Below, one piece after another: positions 27,521-35,900 of a DNA stretch of 64,000 nucleotides (position 1 is its first letter; every line of letters begins with the position of its first letter). Both the position numbers and the translations under genes were made by a program. The notes below the pieces were generated by a model that saw nothing but the letters and a program-made list of their open reading frames with translations, was not told where the DNA came from and searched no databases. Source of the stretch: Methylobacterium sp. Leaf112 (lineage in GTDB: Bacteria > Pseudomonadota > Alphaproteobacteria > Rhizobiales > Beijerinckiaceae); the NCBI RefSeq assembly GCF_001423295.1, contig NZ_LMNG01000003.1, positions 65,664 to 129,663 on the forward strand, in the 5' to 3' direction.

Positions 27521-28595
27521 GGGCGTCGCGGCGCGGGTCGAGGGCTTCGCCGAGGGCATCCCCCAGCACGTTCAGGGCCAGCAGCGTCGTCACAAGGAAG
27601 GCGGCGGGGGCGGCGAGCATCCACGGGGCGGATTCGATGGCCCGCGCGCCCTCCGCGATGAGGGCGCCCCAGCTCGTCTGCGGTTCCTGCACCCCGAGGC
27701 CGAGGAACGACAGGAAGCTCTCCAAGAGAATGACCTTTGGAACCAACACCGTAGCGGCGACGGTGACGGGCCCGAGGGTGTTCGGCACGATGTGACGGAC
27801 GAGGATCCGCGCCGAGGACAGGCCCAGGGCCTCGGCGGCGCGGACGAAGTCTCGCTGGCGGAGCGACAGGGTCTGGGCCCGGACCATCCGGGCCATGTCG
27901 AGCCATTCGACGGCGCCGATGGCGACCAGGATGAGCCCGAGACCGGCGCGGAAGAACACCAGCAGCATGATCACGAAGAACACGAACGGCAGGGCGTAGA
28001 GCACGTCGACGAGGCGCATCATCACGGCATCAACGCGCCCGCCGGCGTAGCCCGCCACCGCCCCGTAGGTGAGCCCGATGAGGAGGGCGACGCCGGTGGC
28101 GACGAGGCCGATGACGAGGGAGACGCGGCCGGCGACGAGGGTGCGGGTGAGGAGATCGCGCCCCAGGACGTCGGTGCCGAGGAGAAAGCGCTGTTCCAGC
28201 ACCGGCACGGAGACCACGAGGCGGCGCCCGTCCTCCGCCCGCTCGAGGATCGTCGCCGGTCCGAACAGGTCGGAGCGGGGCAGGTAGGTCAGCACGCGCG
28301 GGTCGATCGAGCGCGGCGCATCCACGGTCACGTGCGCCGTTCCATCCCGGATTGTAACGGCGCGCACCGTCACGCGCATGCGGAACGCGAGCCGTTCCAG
28401 GGCCGGGCGCACCGTTCCAGGCCGGGGATGCGCCGCGAGGCCCGGTGGCGTCCCGACGAGGTCGGGATAGATTCGCCCCGGGTCGTGGCCCGTGAGTTCG
28501 GGACCCACGAGACAGGCCAGCGCCACGGCCGCGAGGAACCCGAGCGCGACGGTGGCCGAGCGGTGGCGGAACAGGCGCCGGACGAAGCCCCTCAT
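27504..28595 (-). CDS. Peptide/nickel-type ABC transporter permease (OppC/DppC-like)
   Basis: A 363-residue inner-membrane permease with an N-terminal helix (VALGFLAAVALACLVGPEL) and a periplasmic stretch of about 120 residues before the transport domain. The EAA loop is in FVRAAEALGLSSARILVRHIVPNTLGPV, and the C-terminal half ends ALNVLGDALGEALDPR as in OppC. It pairs with the OppB-like permease encoded just upstream (ATGA overlap at 28592-28595). Confidence 0.93.
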   Translation of the reverse strand: MRGFVRRLFRHRSATVALGFLAAVALACLVGPELTGHDPGRIYPDLVGTPPGLAAHPRPGTVRPALERLAFRMRVTVRAVTIRDGTAHVTVDAPRSIDPRVLTYLPRSDLFGPATILERAEDGRRLVVSVPVLEQRFLLGTDVLGRDLLTRTLVAGRVSLVIGLVATGVALLIGLTYGAVAGYAGGRVDAVMMRLVDVLYALPFVFFVIMLLVFFRAGLGLILVAIGAVEWLDMARMVRAQTLSLRQRDFVRAAEALGLSSARILVRHIVPNTLGPVTVAATVLVPKVILLESFLSFLGLGVQEPQTSWGALIAEGARAIESAPWMLAAPAAFLVTTLLALNVLGDALGEALDPRRDALTAPR

Positions 28596-29515
28596 CGAGC
28601 GATCCGCAGGCGCGGGTCGAGGAGGGCGCAGAGGATATCGGCGACGAGGTTGAGGCCGATGACGAACACGCCGACCAGCACGACGGTGCCCATCACCAAC
28701 GTATAGTCGCGGTTGAGCGCGCCATCCACGAAGGTGCGGCCGAGGCCGGGCAGGCCGAACAGGGTCTCGACCACCACGGACCCGGTGAGGAGCGCGGCGG
28801 CGGTGGAGCCGAGGATCGCCACGATGGGCAGGAGGGCGCCCCGCAGGGCATGACGGGCGATGCGCCGGCGCGGCAGGCCCATGGCGCGCTGGGTGCGGAT
28901 GTGCGGCAGGGCGAGGGTCTCGCGCAGCGACGCCCGGGTGAGGCGGGCCAGGAGGCCGGCCTGGGGCAGGGCCAGGGTCAGCACCGGCAGGACGAGGTGG
29001 GCGGGGGCACCGCCCTCCCAGCTTCCGACGGGGAGCCAGCCGAGGCCGAGGCCGAACACGATCTGCAGGAGGGGGGCGACGACGAAGGTCGGCACCGCGA
29101 CCCCGAGGCCGGCGCCGAGGCCGACGACGCGATCGAGGAGGCGGCCCGGACGGAAGGCCGCCCCGGCGCCGAGGCCGATGCCGAGCGCGAGGGCCAGCCC
29201 CAGGGCGAGGCCGCCGATGGTCATGGAGACGGGCAGGCCGTGGCCTAAGATTTCGGCGACGCCGCGGTCGCGAAACGAGAAGGACGGCCCGAAATCGCCG
29301 CGCGCCAGGGCGCCGAGGTAGCGCAGGTACTGCACGGCGAGGGGCTGATCGAGACCGTAGGTCTCCTGCAGCGCCGCCATGGCGGCCGGCGCCAGGGGGC
29401 GTTCGAGGTCGAACGGCCCGCCGGGGGCGAGGCGGATGAGGAAGAAGCTCACGGTCACCACGGCGAGCAGGGTCGGCACCGCCTGGAGCAGGCGGCGCAG
29501 GACGAAGCCGATCAC
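28592..29515 (-). CDS. Peptide/nickel-type ABC transporter permease (OppB/DppB-like)
   Basis: A 307-residue permease starting MIGFVLRRLLQAVPTLLAVV, the standard OppB start, with the APGGPFDLERP loop and the EAA-type motif YIRTQRAMGLPRRRIARHALRGALLPI at the family position. The end is VADILCALLDPRLRI. The stop overlaps oppC-like and the start overlaps the binding-protein gene by 4 bp each, so the three are co-translated. Confidence 0.93.
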   Translation of the reverse strand: MIGFVLRRLLQAVPTLLAVVTVSFFLIRLAPGGPFDLERPLAPAAMAALQETYGLDQPLAVQYLRYLGALARGDFGPSFSFRDRGVAEILGHGLPVSMTIGGLALGLALALGIGLGAGAAFRPGRLLDRVVGLGAGLGVAVPTFVVAPLLQIVFGLGLGWLPVGSWEGGAPAHLVLPVLTLALPQAGLLARLTRASLRETLALPHIRTQRAMGLPRRRIARHALRGALLPIVAILGSTAAALLTGSVVVETLFGLPGLGRTFVDGALNRDYTLVMGTVVLVGVFVIGLNLVADILCALLDPRLRIAR

Positions 29516-31107
29516 GCCTCGAGCCTCAGGAAGCGGGTCGGCGCGGCGTTGCGGAGGTTCGGACGGTAGCCCGAGAGGCGCGGGCTGATCAGGGCCTTCG
29601 AACGGGTGTGCATCACGGGGATCCAGGGCAGATCCGTCACCACGATGGTCTCAGCCCGGAACAGCAGGTCGGCCCGGCGGGCGAGGTCGGTCTCCCCGGC
29701 GGCGTCCCGCATCAGGCCGTCGTAGGCGGCGTCGGCGTAATGGCCGGGGTTGAGGGTGTCGTTGCCGCTCTGGAGCAGGAAGAGGAAGTTCTGCGGGTCG
29801 GAATAATCCGCGATCCACGAGACCCGCGCCACGTCGAAGGGCCGGCCCTCGCGCAGATAGGCGAAGTGGGTCTTGGCGTCCGTGTAGGTGAAGCGCGTGG
29901 CGACGCCGATGCCGCGCCACATCTCCGCCAGGGCCACCGCGGTGTTGCGGTTGTTGTCGCTCGCGTTGAAGCGATACTCGAGGGCGAGGGGGCGGCCCGG
30001 TCCGAAGCCGGCGGCCGCGAGGAGGGCCCGGGCCTCGTCCTCGCGGTCGATGGGCAGGGCGTCGCGGCCGGCGAGTTCCGGCGGCGCCCGGTAATGGTCG
30101 AGGCCGGGCGGACACAGGGAATAAGCCGGGTCCATGGTCTCGCCCCACAGGCGCTGGGCCAGGAACTCGCGGTCGATGACGAGGGACAGGGCGCGGCGCA
30201 CCCGGACGTCGTCGAAGGGCGCCCGGCGGGTGTCGAGGGCGAGGGCGTAGAGCCCGAGCGACGGTCCGAGCACCACCTGCCCGCCGAACCGCGCCCGGAG
30301 GGAGGCCATCTGATCGGCGGGGAGGTCGGCCAGGGAATCGATCTCGCCGCCGGCGTAGCGCCGCACGGCGCTGGCGAGGTCCGGCGTCGGCAGGAACGCC
30401 ACGCTGGGGATCGCGACATCGGCCGCCGCGTGGAAATGCGGGTTGCGGACGAGGATGACCCGGTCGTTCGGTGCCGCCTCGCGCAACGCGTAGGCCCCGT
30501 TGGAGACGAGGTTCTCCGGCCGGGTGAACGCCGCGCCGAATCGCGTCACCGTGGCCGGATGGACCGGCAGGGCGGTGGAATGGGTGAGGAGTTCGAGGAC
30601 GTACGGCGTCGGCCGCTCGAGGGTAAGGACGAGGGTCCGGGCCGACGGCGCGTCCACCCCGATCGACTCGGGCGCTGCCGCACCGCGATTGACGGCCGCC
30701 GCGCCCCGGATCGGAAACAGCACCTCGGCGTATTTCGCCGCCAGGGCCGGATCGAGGATGCGGCGCAGGCTGAACACAAAATCGTTCGCCACCACCGGAT
30801 CGCCGTTCGACCAGCGCGCGCGCTCCCGCAGGGTGAAGGTGTAGGTGAGGCCATCGCCCGACACGGTGCAGGCCTCGGCGCATCCGGGGATGATGCGGCC
30901 GTGGTTGTCGTAGGTGAGCAGGCCCTCGTAGAGGTCGCGCAGGATGTGTGCCTCGGCCACCGTCGAGGATTTGTGCGGATCGAGGGTCCCGGGATCGGCG
31001 TCGTTCCCGCGCCGGTAGAGACCGGCCGGCGCGGCCTCGGCCGGGCGCGCGAGGGCGGCGGCGGCGAGTCCCGCGAGGCACTGGCGGCGGTGCGGGGCGG
31101 GTCTCAT
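29512..31107 (-). CDS. Peptide-type ABC transporter substrate-binding protein (OppA-like, SBP family 5)
   Basis: A 531-residue periplasmic binding protein from ATG 31107. The leader MRPAPHRRQCLAGLAAAALA resembles a Tat- or Sec-type signal. Family 5 landmarks: GTLDPHKSSTVAEAHILRDLYEGLLTYD, YTFTLRERARWSNGDPVVANDFVFSLRRILDP and the C-terminal LPWIPVMHTRSKALISPRLSGY. It delivers oligopeptides or similar ligands to the two permeases. No ATPase gene is in the operon, so the system must borrow one encoded elsewhere. Confidence 0.92.
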   Translation of the reverse strand: MRPAPHRRQCLAGLAAAALARPAEAAPAGLYRRGNDADPGTLDPHKSSTVAEAHILRDLYEGLLTYDNHGRIIPGCAEACTVSGDGLTYTFTLRERARWSNGDPVVANDFVFSLRRILDPALAAKYAEVLFPIRGAAAVNRGAAAPESIGVDAPSARTLVLTLERPTPYVLELLTHSTALPVHPATVTRFGAAFTRPENLVSNGAYALREAAPNDRVILVRNPHFHAAADVAIPSVAFLPTPDLASAVRRYAGGEIDSLADLPADQMASLRARFGGQVVLGPSLGLYALALDTRRAPFDDVRVRRALSLVIDREFLAQRLWGETMDPAYSLCPPGLDHYRAPPELAGRDALPIDREDEARALLAAAGFGPGRPLALEYRFNASDNNRNTAVALAEMWRGIGVATRFTYTDAKTHFAYLREGRPFDVARVSWIADYSDPQNFLFLLQSGNDTLNPGHYADAAYDGLMRDAAGETDLARRADLLFRAETIVVTDLPWIPVMHTRSKALISPRLSGYRPNLRNAAPTRFLRLEA

Positions 31108-31449
31108 GCCGCCTTCGCCGAACCGATGGCGTGGAGCGCGCCAGGCCTCCAATCCTTCCAGGCAATGCCGGTACAGACGGAGGATCGCGCCTGCATCAGC
31201 CCTCGGCCCGTCGCGCGGAGCGCTTGGGCGCATCCCCCTCTCCCCGCAGGCGGGGCGAGGGGATGCGCAACGGGCGCTTCGCGTCTTCGACACTGTACCT
31301 CTGACGAAGACAGACCGCTACCCGCATCGACGATCGCCCTCCCTGACAGGAAAGAAGCCCGGCGCTCGCCGCGACAGGTTAGGAATGCGAATTCCAGGCC
31401 GCTCGATGAGGATCGTACGGCGTGGCACAGGGCGTATCGTCGTACGATC
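31108..31449. other. Intergenic stretch with one strong hairpin
   Basis: No credible gene. The stretch lies upstream of the oppA-like gene and downstream of the GlcG-like gene, both on the minus strand, so it should hold the oppA promoter. A GC-rich hairpin at 31228-31268 is the only structure noted. Confidence 0.6.
31228..31268. repeat. Imperfect GC-rich inverted repeat (REP-like hairpin)
   Basis: The left arm (31228-31247, GCGCATCCCCCTCTCCCCGC) pairs with the right arm (31250-31268) with one bulge and one mismatch around a 2-nt centre. There is no T-run, so it is not a typical terminator. The CTCTCCCCGC / GCGGGG core resembles dispersed intergenic repeats of GC-rich alphaproteobacteria. 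Confidence 0.7.
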
Positions 31450-31884
31450 TCAAGCGCCGGTCTGCGCCGAAAACCCCGCCGCCTCGATGCCGGCGACGGC
31501 GCAGAGTTCGTCGTTGTCCGAGGTGTCGCCCGAGATGCCGACGGCGCCCAGCAGCGTGTCGCCGTGGCGGATGAGGACGCCGCCCGGCACCGGCACCAGG
31601 GCGGCGGGGCCGACGAGGTGGCTCATTGCGGCGATGAAGGTCGGGTCGGCCTCGGCCCGCTTGGCGATGGCGCGGGACCCCAGCCCGAGCGCGAGGGCGC
31701 CGTTGGCCTTGCCCATGGCGATCTCGGCCCGGCGCAGGGACGTGCCGTCTTCGGCGGCCAGGGCCTTCAGGGCGCCGCGGGCGTCGAACACCGCCACCAC
31801 GAGGGGCTTCAGCCCATGGGCGCGGCCGGCCTCGAGGGCCTTGGCGACGAGGGTCTGGGCGGCGGCAAGACTGAGTTCGGACAT
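31450..31884 (-). CDS. GlcG/HbpS family heme-binding-like protein
   Basis: A 144-residue protein: MSELSLAAAQTLVAKALEAG, VVAVFDARGALKALAAEDGTSLRRAEIAMGKA, PGGVLIRHGDTLLGAVGISG and DNDELCAVAGIEAAG are all family landmarks (HbpS/GlcG/DUF336 fold). Members bind heme or act as accessory proteins in glycolate or diol metabolism. There is no signal peptide. The purK gene lies just upstream (18 bp), so it may be the last gene of the pur operon. Confidence 0.88.
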   Translation of the reverse strand: MSELSLAAAQTLVAKALEAGRAHGLKPLVVAVFDARGALKALAAEDGTSLRRAEIAMGKANGALALGLGSRAIAKRAEADPTFIAAMSHLVGPAALVPVPGGVLIRHGDTLLGAVGISGDTSDNDELCAVAGIEAAGFSAQTGA

Positions 31885-31902
31885 GGGGCGCTCGCGGGAC
31901 GA

Positions 31903-33051
31903 TCAGGGTTTGGGGAGGAGCCGGGTGACGTGGCCCATCTTGCGGCCGGGCCGGGCCTCGCCCTTGCCGTAGAGGTGCAGGTGCGCGCTCGACTGGGCCA
32001 GAAGCGCGGTCCAGTCCGAGACCTCGTCGCCGATGAGGTTGTGCATCTCGACGGCCATGCCGCCGACGCGGGCGGGGTCTCCGAGAGGCCAGCCGCAGAC
32101 GGCCCGCACATGCTGGGCGAATTGCGAGGTGGTCGCGCCCTCGATGGTCCAGTGGCCGGAATTGTGGACCCGCGGGGCGATCTCGTTGACTACCACCCGG
32201 GCGGGGCCGTCGGCCTGGGGCACCAGGAACATCTCGACGGCGAGGATGCCGACATAGTCCAGCGCCTCGGCGATGCGGCGGGCCATGGCGATGGCGGCGG
32301 CCTCGGTCTGGGGCGCGATGCCGGGGGCTGGCACGCGGGTGACCGCGAGGATGTGGTCGCGGTGCTCGTTGGCGCAGGGCTCGTAGGCGGCGAACGCCCC
32401 GTCGGGGCCGCGTGCGGCCACCACGGACACCTCGGTCTCGAAGGGCACGAAGCCTTCGAGGATGCAGGGCGCGCCGTCGAATTCGCCCAGGATCGCGGCG
32501 GCGTCGATCGCGCCCTCGGCGCGGATCATGCGCTGCCCCTTGCCGTCGTAGCCGAAGCGCCGGGTCTTCAGGATCGCCGGGCGGCCGATCTCTTCGAGCG
32601 CCCGCACGAGGTCCTCGGCGGTGTCGACGGCCCGATACGGGGCGGTCTCGATGCCGAGGCCGTTGATGAAGCTCTTTTCCGTCAGCCGGTCCTGCGTCGT
32701 GGCGAGGGCGCCGGCATTGGGGTGCAGGGGGGCCTTGGCGGCCAGCGCCTCGGCGGCGGCGGCCGGGATGTTCTCGAACTCGTAGGTCACGACGTCGACG
32801 CTGGCGGCGAACCGCGCGAGGGCTTCCACGTCGTCGTAGGCCGCCACGGTCTGGTGCGCGCAGACGTCGAAGGCCGGGCTGTCGGCATCGGGGGCGAAAA
32901 CGTGGACCTTGAGGCCGTAATTCGCGGCGGCGAGCGCGATCATGCGGCCGAGCTGGCCGCCCCCGACGATGCCGAGGGTGGAGCCGGGCTGGACTTCGGG
33001 CAAGCCGGGCTGGACTTCGGGCAAGGTGTTCACGACAAACGGCACGCTCAA
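31903..33051 (-). CDS. purK: 5-(carboxyamino)imidazole ribonucleotide synthase
   Basis: A 382-residue ATP-grasp enzyme: N-terminal [28 protein letters not shown], the central [13 protein letters not shown] and [27 protein letters not shown] are PurK signatures. It carboxylates AIR to N5-CAIR with ATP and bicarbonate. The first 24 residues carry a duplicated heptapeptide (LPEVQPG twice) from a 21-bp tandem repeat, which lengthens the N terminus before the fold begins. Its start overlaps the purE stop (ATGA). Confidence 0.97.
   Translation of the reverse strand: MSVPFVVNTLPEVQPGLPEVQPGSTLGIVGGGQLGRMIALAAANYGLKVHVFAPDADSPAFDVCAHQTVAAYDDVEALARFAASVDVVTYEFENIPAAAAEALAAKAPLHPNAGALATTQDRLTEKSFINGLGIETAPYRAVDTAEDLVRALEEIGRPAILKTRRFGYDGKGQRMIRAEGAIDAAAILGEFDGAPCILEGFVPFETEVSVVAARGPDGAFAAYEPCANEHRDHILAVTRVPAPGIAPQTEAAAIAMARRIAEALDYVGILAVEMFLVPQADGPARVVVNEIAPRVHNSGHWTIEGATTSQFAQHVRAVCGWPLGDPARVGGMAVEMHNLIGDEVSDWTALLAQSSAHLHLYGKGEARPGRKMGHVTRLLPKP
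32983..33024. repeat. 21-bp perfect tandem duplication in the purK 5' end
   Basis: Two identical 21-bp units (32983-33003 and 33004-33024) encode a repeated heptapeptide before the PurK nucleotide-binding fold. The duplication keeps frame and avoids the catalytic core. Confidence 0.95.
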
Positions 33052-33545
33052 GGGAGATCGCTTTGCGGATGGTCGGCGACGCTCGCGGTCTGCGCGGCGC
33101 GCCAGGCTTCGAGGCGGGCGGCGAGGTCCGGGTCGGTCAGGGCCAGGATGGCGGCGGCGAGGAGCGCCGCGTTGACGGCGCCGGCACGGCCGATGGCGAG
33201 GGTGCCCACGGGGATGCCGGCGGGCATCTGGACGATGGACAGCAGGCTGTCCTGGCCCGACAGGGCCTTCGATTCCACCGGAACGCCGAGCACGGGGAGG
33301 GGGGTCATGGCGGCGGTCATGCCGGGGAGGTGGGCGGCGCCGCCGGCCCCGGCGATCACCACCTGGAAGCCTTCGGCCTTGGCGCCCTTGGCGAAGGCGA
33401 CGAGGCGGTCCGGGGTGCGGTGGGCCGAGACGATGCGATCGCTGTGGGCGACCCCGAGGGCATCGAGGGTTTCGGCTGCATGCCGCATGGTCGCCCAGTC
33501 GGACTGGCTGCCCATAATGATCGCGACCGGAGCGGCTCCCGCCAT
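33048..33545 (-). CDS. purE: N5-carboxyaminoimidazole ribonucleotide mutase
   Basis: A 165-residue class I Pur[34 protein letters not shown] and [25 protein letters not shown] are hallmark motifs. It converts N5-CAIR to CAIR in purine synthesis, using the product of purK, whose start overlaps its stop by 4 bp. Confidence 0.97.
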   Translation of the reverse strand: MAGAAPVAIIMGSQSDWATMRHAAETLDALGVAHSDRIVSAHRTPDRLVAFAKGAKAEGFQVVIAGAGGAAHLPGMTAAMTPLPVLGVPVESKALSGQDSLLSIVQMPAGIPVGTLAIGRAGAVNAALLAAAILALTDPDLAARLEAWRAAQTASVADHPQSDLP

Positions 33546-33813
33546 CGTCGTCCCATCCCTATTGATTCAAGGGGGCGGGGGCCTGCGGCACCCCAATCCA
33601 GCCGCATACGCGGGCGGTGGCCGGGCCGCAAGGCGGGGCCCGGGACGAGGCGGGTGGCGGCGGGGGGCCGTCCCCTGCGGATTGCGGGTCGGCCCGACGG
33701 TGGGAGGCCGGATGATCGATTCGGTTCACGGTTGGTCACGAGCCTATCGGCGGGCGGGCTGTCCTCGAACCGAATTTGCCGTTCGGAACGGGAATGCCGC
33801 GTCCAGGGTCAGA

Positions 33814-34482
33814 TCATCCGCCCTGATGCCGGACGTCCGTGATCTGCGCCAGCCGCCGTCCGATCTCCAGCAGGAGCATGTCGCTCATCTGGTGCAGCAC
33901 GGAGGGCGGAAGTTCATGGATCGCCGCGCGAACGACGAGGCCATGCTCGGCCGCGCGTTCCAGGGATCCTCTGAGATTGGAGGGTCTCAGATCGGAGGTT
34001 CTCAGATCGGATGCGGAGAGGCCCGAGACCGTATCCGGCTTCGTCTGGGTGATGTCGACGAGGATACCGCTGCCCCGGGTCGGGCGTCCTGCACGATCAT
34101 GGGCGAAGCGGCCGCGATCGAGGACCCGGCGCGTCACCCCATCGGCGGAGCGAACGCGATACTCCAAGGTACATACGAGGCCGTCCTCGGCGCTGCGAGC
34201 AATGGTCTGGGCCGCGCGTTCGCGATCATTGGGATGAATGCCGGCCAGGAAGGCCTTCAGGGGAGCACCGCTCTTGGCCGCGATGGGGTCGAGGTTGAAC
34301 ACCCGGGCCACGAGCGCGTCCGCGTACGCCCGGTCGTTCGGAACGTCGTACTCCCAACGGCCGATCACATCGGAGGCATCGAGGGCATCCTGCAATAAAA
34401 TCTGCATCGCTGCGTCTTCGTATGATGTGCGTTGTTCCACTGCGCCCCGCAGCTCTCCCAGATAGTTGTCGTTAAGCAACAT
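33814..34482 (-). CDS. PAS domain protein
   Basis: A 222-residue protein from ATG 34482 (a TTG at 34503 is also in frame). A PAS fold-3 domain covers about residues 35-145: IGRWEYDVPNDRAYADALVARVFNLD ... FLAGIHPNDRERAAQTIARS ... CTLEYRVRSADGVTRRVLDRGR ... GSGILVDITQTK. A short linker contains near-identical pentapeptides (ASDLR, TSDLR, PSNLR) encoded by degenerate 15-bp repeats. There is no kinase or cyclase domain, so it may be a small sensor or adaptor. Its ligand is unknown. Confidence 0.75.
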   Translation of the reverse strand: MLLNDNYLGELRGAVEQRTSYEDAAMQILLQDALDASDVIGRWEYDVPNDRAYADALVARVFNLDPIAAKSGAPLKAFLAGIHPNDRERAAQTIARSAEDGLVCTLEYRVRSADGVTRRVLDRGRFAHDRAGRPTRGSGILVDITQTKPDTVSGLSASDLRTSDLRPSNLRGSLERAAEHGLVVRAAIHELPPSVLHQMSDMLLLEIGRRLAQITDVRHQGG

Positions 34483-34623
34483 AGCCGATGCTAGAGATAC
34501 CAAACAGAGGTCCGAATAACAAATGTAAATTCTCGCATATTAATCCATGATAAGATATGGCAATAAAATCATATGCGCCGCTGCACATCCAGGACGGATG
34601 CTCGTTCAACCGGGAGACCTACG

Positions 34624-34980
34624 ATGGGCCGTAGATTGAATGCCCTCGAAGAACTCCAGGCCAACCTCGCGGATCCCGACGCCGAGCGACGACAGGGCCC
34701 TCTCCAGATCCGGCAGCACTACCTGGCGCGGATCGCGGACACGCTCGGGATCACCACGGCGCAGCTGGGGGAGACCCCCGCCCTCCCAGGGGCAGGCCAA
34801 CCCGCGATGGACGGCGCGCGGCCAAACGCGGCCGTAAGGACCGAACAGGCCGTCCTGATCGAGCAATGCGCGGCCTTGGTCGACGCCTTTCGCCGGATCC
34901 AGGACCCGCAGGACCGCTCACGCTGCCTCCAGATCGTCTGCGAGGCCGCCGGGGTGGAGTCGTCGCGATCGACTTCATAG
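34624..34980 (+). CDS. Small helical hypothetical protein
   Basis: A 118-residue frame from ATG 34624 (MGRRLNALEELQANLADPDA) after an AT-rich upstream region (34500-34570). The predicted structure is mostly helical; there is an HTH-like stretch (YLARIADTLGITTAQLGE) and a C-terminal helix RTEQAVLIEQCAALVDAFRRI, a pattern seen in small regulators of Methylobacterium. No family is firmly recognised. Confidence 0.6.
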   Translation: MGRRLNALEELQANLADPDAERRQGPLQIRQHYLARIADTLGITTAQLGETPALPGAGQPAMDGARPNAAVRTEQAVLIEQCAALVDAFRRIQDPQDRSRCLQIVCEAAGVESSRSTS

Positions 34981-35056
34981 AAGGGTCGAGCGGTCGGAGG
35001 GACGTGGCCGTCACCGCCGTTCGGCTCCGTTGGCTCGCGGCTCGATGACGGCCTAC

Positions 35057-35414
35057 CTAACAGGGTGTTGAAGAAGTCAGCCAACGGCGGGCAATGAAGG
35101 GGATTTCGTCGCCGTGGTGGACGCGGATTTTGCCGCGAAGCGAGCCGTCGGCCTGGACCTCGGCCGATCCCGAGCCGCAGACCGCATCCCCCTCGTCATT
35201 GCCAATCCAGTCGAACACGATGGCGGCGCGATCGCTCCCGCGGGTGGCTCCGCCAGCGGAAGCTCCGGTGACACACCCGAAGGCGAACTCACCGCGGCCG
35301 TCCTCGAAGAGGATGCCGTCCTCGAAGAGGATGTAGAGCCGGCTCGACCATGTCGGCGTAGTCGTCCGCGTAGCCGGGCAGCTCAACGATCCGCCACTTG
35401 CCCAGGACGCTCAC
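35057..35414 (-). pseudogene. Frameshifted small gene next to a transposase remnant
   Basis: Read from GTG 35414 the protein begins SVLGKWRIVELPGYADDYAD; after MVEPA the frame changes and continues as YILFEDG ... RGEFAFGCVTG ... VFDWIGNDEGDAVCGSGSAE, ending IPFIARRW. One extra base near 35334-35341 causes the shift, and an 18-bp tandem duplication (35298-35333) repeats ILFEDG. The two halves join into the kind of about 100-residue conserved protein seen in soil alphaproteobacteria. Its GTG overlaps the transposase stop (GTGA), so it once travelled with, or was translated after, that transposase. Confidence 0.65.
35298..35333. repeat. 18-bp tandem duplication inside the pseudogene
   Basis: CCGTCCTCGAAGAGGATG occurs twice in direct succession (35298-35315, 35316-35333). 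It is in frame and adds six residues. Confidence 0.95.
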
Positions 35415-35507
35415 GCCAGGGCTCTGAGCGGCTTTGGCAGGCGGACGAGGTTGTAGGCCGCAGCCGTCAGAGTGAAGGCCCATCCGACCTTGTCGCGGCC
35501 TATGAAG
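35411..35507 (-). pseudogene. C-terminal remnant of a DDE transposase (IS5/IS1182-like)
   Basis: Only the last about 32 codons survive: SHFIGRDKVGWAFTLTAAAYNLVRLPK, a recognisable transposase C terminus. The rest, which should lie at higher coordinates, is missing: the IS3 element begins at 35508 and beyond its far end there is no transposase sequence. The older element was therefore truncated, probably by IS3 insertion plus deletion. CCTAACAGGGTGTTGAAGAA near 35055-35074 may be its outer end. Confidence 0.7.
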
Positions 35508-35564
35508 TGGGATTGCCCCGGTTTGGTGGACACCGAGAACGCTTTCGCGTGAGGTGTTTGTCCG

Positions 35565-35900
35565 ATGCCCAAGACCCGTCCCGCATACCCAGCCGAGTTC
35601 CGCCGGCAGATGGTCGATCTGGTCCGCGCCGGCCGTGATCCCACCGATCTGGCTCGCGAGTTCGAACCCTCGGGGCAGACTATTCGGAACTGGGTCGCTG
35701 AGGTCGACCGTGGCGAGGGGCGTCGGGAGGAGAAGCTCCCAGGTGCCGATCCCGGCCTGACGACGGCCGAGCGCGACGAACTCGTTCGGCTACGGCGTGA
35801 GAATCGTCAGTTGAAGCTGGAGCGCGATATCCTCTCTCGCGCGACAGCCTGGTTTGCGCGGGAGACCGGAGTTCTGCCGTCGGGGTCTTCCGGTTCATGA
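35565..35900 (+). CDS. IS3-family transposase OrfA
   Basis: A 111-residue protein. An N-terminal HTH (YPAEFRRQMVDLVRAGRDPTDLAREFEPSGQTIRNWV) is followed by a leucine-zipper-like helix (LVRLRRENRQLKLERDILSRATAWFAR), the usual OrfA layout for DNA binding and multimerisation. The last four bases overlap the orfB start (ATGA). A -1 shift near the end (GVLPSG) would fuse it to OrfB, as in other IS3 elements. Confidence 0.95.
   Translation: MPKTRPAYPAEFRRQMVDLVRAGRDPTDLAREFEPSGQTIRNWVAEVDRGEGRREEKLPGADPGLTTAERDELVRLRRENRQLKLERDILSRATAWFARETGVLPSGSSGS

Noticed and set aside
31228..31268. Hairpin as a rho-independent terminator
   Set aside because: No T-run on either strand after the stem and it is not at a gene end.
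29608..34398. 1596-codon plus-strand frame
   Set aside because: Crosses antisense over oppA, GlcG-like, purK, purE and PAS genes, all well supported.
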